DNA from: Candidatus Epulonipiscium sp.
GTDB taxonomy: Bacteria; Bacillota; Clostridia; Lachnospirales; Defluviitaleaceae
Direction: 5' to 3'
Length of the DNA: 64,000 bases
Assembly (NCBI GenBank): GCA_012519205.1
Contig: JAAYQR010000004.1
Location: 16,796 to 80,795, forward strand
The notes beneath the pieces were generated by a model, which ran no database searches, was not told the origin of the DNA, and was given only the letters and a program-made list of their open reading frames with translations. Made by a program: the position numbers and the translations under genes. Positions 61,092 through 64,000 of the stretch are shown here, one piece after another. The stretch's first letter is position 1. The number at the start of each line of letters is the position of its first letter.

Positions 61092-62093
61092 TTATTTATT
61101 TTCTGCTTCTTCTATCGCTACTGCAACCGCTACTGTAGCCCCAACCATTGGGTTGTTACCCATTCCTATAAGTCCCATCATTTCTACATGGGCTGGTACA
61201 GAGGAAGAACCTGCAAACTGAGCATCAGAGTGCATTCTTCCCATGGTATCTGTCATTCCATAGGAAGCAGGTCCTGCTGCCATATTATCTGGATGAAGGG
61301 TTCTACCTGTTCCACCACCGGATGCAACGGAGAAGTATCTTTTATTTTGTTCTGTACATTCCTTTTTGTAAGTTCCTGCTACTGGGTGTTGAAATCTTGT
61401 TGGGTTTGTAGAGTTTCCTGTAATGGATACGTCTACCTTTTCATGATGCATTATAGCTACCCCTTCTCTTACATCATCTGAACCGTAGCATTTTACCTTT
61501 GAACGTTCTCCCTTTGAATATGGAGTTTCACTTACTATGCTAAGTTTTCCCGTATAATAATCAAAGGTTGTTTCAATATATGTAAATCCGTTAATTCTTG
61601 ATATAATCTGAGCTGCATCTTTTCCAAGACCGTTTAAGATAACTCTTAAGGGTTCTTTCCTAACTTTGTTTGCTGATTTTGCTATACCAATAGCTCCTTC
61701 AGCCGCAGCAAAGGATTCGTGACCTGCAAGAAAAGCAAAACATTTTGTTTCTTCTTTAAGAAGCATCGCCCCGAGATTTCCATGGCCTATTCCTACTTTT
61801 CTATCATCGGCAACAGATCCTGGGATACAAAAAGCTTGAAGACCTTCTCCTAAAACTTTAGCTGCATCGGATGCGTTGGTGCATCCTTTTTTAATAGCTA
61901 TGGCAGCTCCTACTATGTATGCCCAACATGCATTTTCAAAGCAGATAGGCTGAATTTCTTTTACAATGTTATAAACATCTATTCCTTTTTCATCACAAAT
62001 TTTTTTAGCATCTTCTATAGAAGTGATGCCATATGTATTTAAAACAGAATTAATCTGATTTATTCTTCTTTCATATCCTTCAAATAACGGCAT
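61092..62093 (-). CDS. GGGtGRT family protein
   Basis: 333 residues, named for SVASGGGTGRTLHPDN near residue 250. The sequence has an Fe-S- or cofactor-enzyme look without CxxC motifs; RKVGIGHGNLGAML, FAFLAGHESFAAAEGA and AHVEMMGLIGMGNNPMVGA are strongly conserved blocks. It follows a NifU-like scaffold gene by 20 bases, an association seen across anaerobes. The function is not known; a link to iron-sulfur metabolism is inferred from the scaffold. AGGAGG 8 bases upstream. Confidence 0.85.
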   Translation of the reverse strand: MPLFEGYERRINQINSVLNTYGITSIEDAKKICDEKGIDVYNIVKEIQPICFENACWAYIVGAAIAIKKGCTNASDAAKVLGEGLQAFCIPGSVADDRKVGIGHGNLGAMLLKEETKCFAFLAGHESFAAAEGAIGIAKSANKVRKEPLRVILNGLGKDAAQIISRINGFTYIETTFDYYTGKLSIVSETPYSKGERSKVKCYGSDDVREGVAIMHHEKVDVSITGNSTNPTRFQHPVAGTYKKECTEQNKRYFSVASGGGTGRTLHPDNMAAGPASYGMTDTMGRMHSDAQFAGSSSVPAHVEMMGLIGMGNNPMVGATVAVAVAIEEAENK

Positions 62094-62113
62094 TCTTTTA
62101 TCCTCCTAATCTA

Positions 62114-62806
62114 TTATTCTTCTCTTGGGTCTATTAGTTTTACAGCTTCATCAAATCTTCCATAGGTTCCTGTAGCCTTCTTTATCGCTTCGTTAGCATC
62201 GGTACCCTTTTTAATCATTTCCATCATTCTTCCTAGGTGAATGAATTCATATCCTATGATTTCATCGTTCTCGTCTAGTCCTGTTTTTGTAATATAACCT
62301 TCTGCCATTTCTAAGTATCTAGGGCCCTTTGATACTGTGCTATACAATGTCCCTACCTGACTCCTTAGGCCTTTTCCCAGGTCTTCAAGTCCTGCACCTA
62401 CAGGAAGTCCCCCTTCCGAAAAAGCAGTCTGGGTTCTTCCATATACAATTTGAAGAAATAATTCCCTCATAGCTGTATTGATAGCATCACAAACAAGGTC
62501 AGTATTCAGTGCTTCAAGGATTGTTTTTCCTGTTAAAATTTCCGCTGCCATCGCTGCGGAATGAGTCATTCCCGTACATCCCAAGGTTTCTATTAAAGCC
62601 TCTTGTATTATGCCATCCTTAACATTAAGGGTTAATTTACAAGCTCCCTGTTGTGGTGCACACCAGCCTACCCCATGGGTTAAGCCTGAAATATCTTTCA
62701 CTTCTTTTGCCTTTGTCCACTGTCCTTCCTGTGGTATAGGTGCTGGACCATGATTGGGCCCTTTAACTACACAAGTCATTTTTTCTACTTCATGGGTGTA
62801 ATTCAT
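62114..62806 (-). CDS. NifU/SufU-like iron-sulfur cluster scaffold protein (GGGtGRT-associated type)
   Basis: 230 residues from ATG 62806 (GGGG 6 bases upstream; the longer ORF adds 14 residues). Three Cys in the NifU-N style: GVGWCAPQQGACKL (two), and ETLGCTGMTHSAAMAAEIL (one), where NifU has GCGxxxAS. The rest is longer than NifU-N, with FSEGGLPVGAGLEDLGKGLR and HLGRMMEMIKKGTDANEAI. It probably holds a cluster in transit; the acceptor may be the GGGtGRT protein. The known partner arrangement supports this but no biochemical role can be assigned. Confidence 0.85.
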   Translation of the reverse strand: MNYTHEVEKMTCVVKGPNHGPAPIPQEGQWTKAKEVKDISGLTHGVGWCAPQQGACKLTLNVKDGIIQEALIETLGCTGMTHSAAMAAEILTGKTILEALNTDLVCDAINTAMRELFLQIVYGRTQTAFSEGGLPVGAGLEDLGKGLRSQVGTLYSTVSKGPRYLEMAEGYITKTGLDENDEIIGYEFIHLGRMMEMIKKGTDANEAIKKATGTYGRFDEAVKLIDPREE

Positions 62807-62873
62807 TTTAATCCCCTTCCTCTTTATATTATGGATGTTAATCGACAAAAAAGTCCATTATCCCCACCGTATT

Positions 62874-62900
62874 ATAGCATGAATATATCATTCATGCTAT
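62874..62900 (-). terminator. Hairpin after the ATP-grasp gene
   Basis: ATAGCATGAAT (62874-62884) / ATTCATGCTAT (62890-62900), 11-bp perfect stem, but without a T-run. It lies just beyond the ATP-grasp stop codon. Confidence 0.5.
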
Positions 62901-62901
62901 T

Positions 62902-63867
62902 TTAAAAGCCTAATAAATCCAATAATTTCTTCTCTGCATATCTATTCTTACCTTGATAGGGAAAATTGTGAATATAAATGGCTGGGTTAAAGTTAAGTTC
63001 TATAATACTATAATCTTTTCCATGAGGCAATTTGTAAATGTCTTTAATAATCATATCTACTCCACAAATCTTTGCACCTACCGACTTTGCAGCCTTTACT
63101 GCTATTTTTTTATATTCATCTATTACTTCATCAGTATAATCTATGCTTTCCCCTCCAGTACTTATATTAGAGTTCTCCCTTAAGTAAACAATTTCTTTTT
63201 CCCTTGGAATATAATATATATCTTTATCCTGAAACCTTAAAAAGTCCTTTTCTATTTTTCCGAGATTTATCTTTTCAAAAGGAGTAAGGTGCCCCTCACC
63301 CCTTAGGGGATTCTTGTTTTTCTTCTCTACTAATTCTTCAATATTATGAGTGCCATCCCCCTCTACATTGGCAGGAATCCTATGAAGAATTCCCACCGTT
63401 TCTTCACCCAAGACTAAAAATCTATACTCTTTTCCATCAATATACTCCTCAATTAAAACTGTATTATCATGTTTTAATGCTTCTTTTATGGCATCCATAA
63501 ATTGCCCCTTAGAATTATTATCAATAAGTATTACTACTCCTATACCAAAATTTGTGCTCTTGGGTTTAATCACTGTAGAAGAACCTGAAAACATTTCCCA
63601 GGCCCTATCCCCTTCTTCCATGGACTTTACTGTTATCCCTTCTGGGATACTAAATCCCGCTTCTTTTAATACGAACTTAGTCACCAGTTTATTTTCCATT
63701 ATTAAAGGAGCGATATATGTATCTAGGGAAGTCCTGGTGGCTTCTTTTATATATTCTATTTTATTTCCTTTTATAAGCCTTATAAAATTATCCCCTGCAT
63801 CCAATATATCCACTTTTATATTTCTATTTAAAGCTTCCTTTATAAGAATTTCTGTAGAAAGTTCCAT
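62902..63867 (-). CDS. ATP-grasp protein like the C-terminal half of bifunctional glutathione synthetase GshF
   Basis: 321 residues. ELSTEILIKEALNRNIKVDI and FIRLIKGNKIEYIKEATRT are the typical start of the GshF ATP-grasp portion, followed by TVIKPKSTNFGIGVVIL (ATP-binding Lys) and VLIEEYIDGKEYRFLVL. The Mg-binding end IIELNFNPAIYIHNFP has Glu and Asn as in the family. In GshF this half adds Gly to gamma-glutamylcysteine; here it is a separate gene. Cyanophycin-synthetase-like ATP-grasp enzymes are the main alternative. A partial upstream gene (63883-64000) ends 15 bases before it and may be the ligase. Confidence 0.75.
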   Translation of the reverse strand: MELSTEILIKEALNRNIKVDILDAGDNFIRLIKGNKIEYIKEATRTSLDTYIAPLIMENKLVTKFVLKEAGFSIPEGITVKSMEEGDRAWEMFSGSSTVIKPKSTNFGIGVVILIDNNSKGQFMDAIKEALKHDNTVLIEEYIDGKEYRFLVLGEETVGILHRIPANVEGDGTHNIEELVEKKNKNPLRGEGHLTPFEKINLGKIEKDFLRFQDKDIYYIPREKEIVYLRENSNISTGGESIDYTDEVIDEYKKIAVKAAKSVGAKICGVDMIIKDIYKLPHGKDYSIIELNFNPAIYIHNFPYQGKNRYAEKKLLDLLGF

Positions 63868-63882
63868 GGTATCCCTCCATAC

Positions 63883-64000
63883 TTATTTATTCTTTTTAAT
63901 CCCTGTATTTAGTTTGGCTCTTCTTAAACCAAATTCAAGGAAGTTTTCACCGTATTTATTCATTTCATCACTAATTTTATAAGATAGAATTTTTGACGGA
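63883..64000 (-). CDS. C-terminal fragment of a gene running off the window (possible glutamate-cysteine ligase)
   Basis: The minus-strand frame is open from 64000 to a TAA at 63883-63885. The 38 visible residues end SYKISDEMNKYGENFLEFGL and then RRAKLNTGIKKNK. The stop is 15 bases before the ATP-grasp start, with GGAGGG between. The fragment is too short for a family call; glutamate-cysteine ligase is suggested only by the neighbour. Confidence 0.4.
   Translation of the reverse strand, partial: PSKILSYKISDEMNKYGENFLEFGLRRAKLNTGIKKNK

Noticed and set aside
61035..61481. Plus-strand ORF of 148 residues near the GGGtGRT gene
   Set aside because: It is Cys/His-rich only because it is antisense to the GGGtGRT gene; no ribosome binding site.
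1..64000. tRNA, rRNA, CRISPR arrays, transposases or phage genes
   Set aside because: None found. No GGTTCRANNCC-type tRNA end, no regular spacer repeats, no transposase or phage structural protein in the translated frames.

Overview
The window comes from a low-GC, Gram-positive, anaerobic, probably spore-forming member of the Clostridia. The evidence is AT-rich DNA with strong AGGAGG ribosome binding sites, [FeFe]-hydrogenase genes (a HydE maturase and a hydrogenase-like sensor), the acpS-lipoprotein-alr-EndoAI/EndoA gene order of Firmicutes, a leucine T-box, Rex, S-layer homology domains, and a citrate-forming operon of the Re-citrate synthase type. I cannot name the genus from sequence alone. 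I saw no rRNA, tRNA, CRISPR array, transposase or prophage module.

Layout. 0-5.4 kb (minus strand): the 3' part of hydE, an acyltransferase, a membrane-anchored fusion of a degenerate phosphoesterase with a GT4 glycosyltransferase, a flippase-like membrane protein and PspC. 5.5-8.5 kb: a MATE exporter (plus strand) and an ABC permease/ATPase pair (minus strand). 8.6-11.4 kb: a hydrogenase-like protein ending in a chemoreceptor signalling domain, and an amidohydrolase. 11.5-17.5 kb: a long minus-strand operon of GNAT, coiled-coil protein, acpS, nnr, CBS protein, LolA-like lipoprotein, alr, antitoxin and EndoA toxin. 17.5-24.3 kb: an S-layer-anchored metallopeptidase, a small FliL-like protein, DUF445, Rex and an ABC-F protein. 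24.3-32.1 kb: a sugar-uptake locus (binding protein, two permeases, GH3 glycosidase, YesM/YesN-type two-component pair). 32.5-38.3 kb: a HAD phosphatase and the Re-citrate synthase / aconitase / isocitrate dehydrogenase operon with a near-consensus promoter. 38.5-39.9 kb: a zinc-ribbon protein, a phosphoesterase and an intergenic cluster of DnaA boxes.

39.9-44.6 kb is the most unusual region. It holds several very small Phe/Leu/Gly-rich hydrophobic proteins (one copy broken by a frameshift), four proteins carrying a shared helical motif of about 30 residues, and a subtilisin-like protease. Four plus-strand genes are preceded by similar CATA-NNN-TA elements that resemble mother-cell sporulation promoters. 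I read it as a sporulation-associated structural protein locus of unrecorded function.

44.6-64 kb: small hypothetical genes, a CBS protein, leuS under a T-box, an EF-G-like GTPase with altered G motifs, aroF-tyrA-aroA, an SGNH hydrolase, a copper-amine-oxidase-N domain protein, uxaC, a Y-family polymerase, a Na/Ca exchanger, a NifU-like scaffold paired with a GGGtGRT protein, and a stand-alone GshF-type ATP-grasp gene behind a partial gene that may be its ligase partner.

How parts connect. The citrate operon would supply 2-oxoglutarate for glutamate. Rex would sense NADH/NAD, and the hydrogenase-like protein may sense H2 or redox state. The 24-32 kb locus couples oligosaccharide import, a cytoplasmic GH3 enzyme and its own two-component regulator. 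Many start codons were moved from the longest ORF to the codon best placed behind a ribosome binding site; these choices are stated in the entries.
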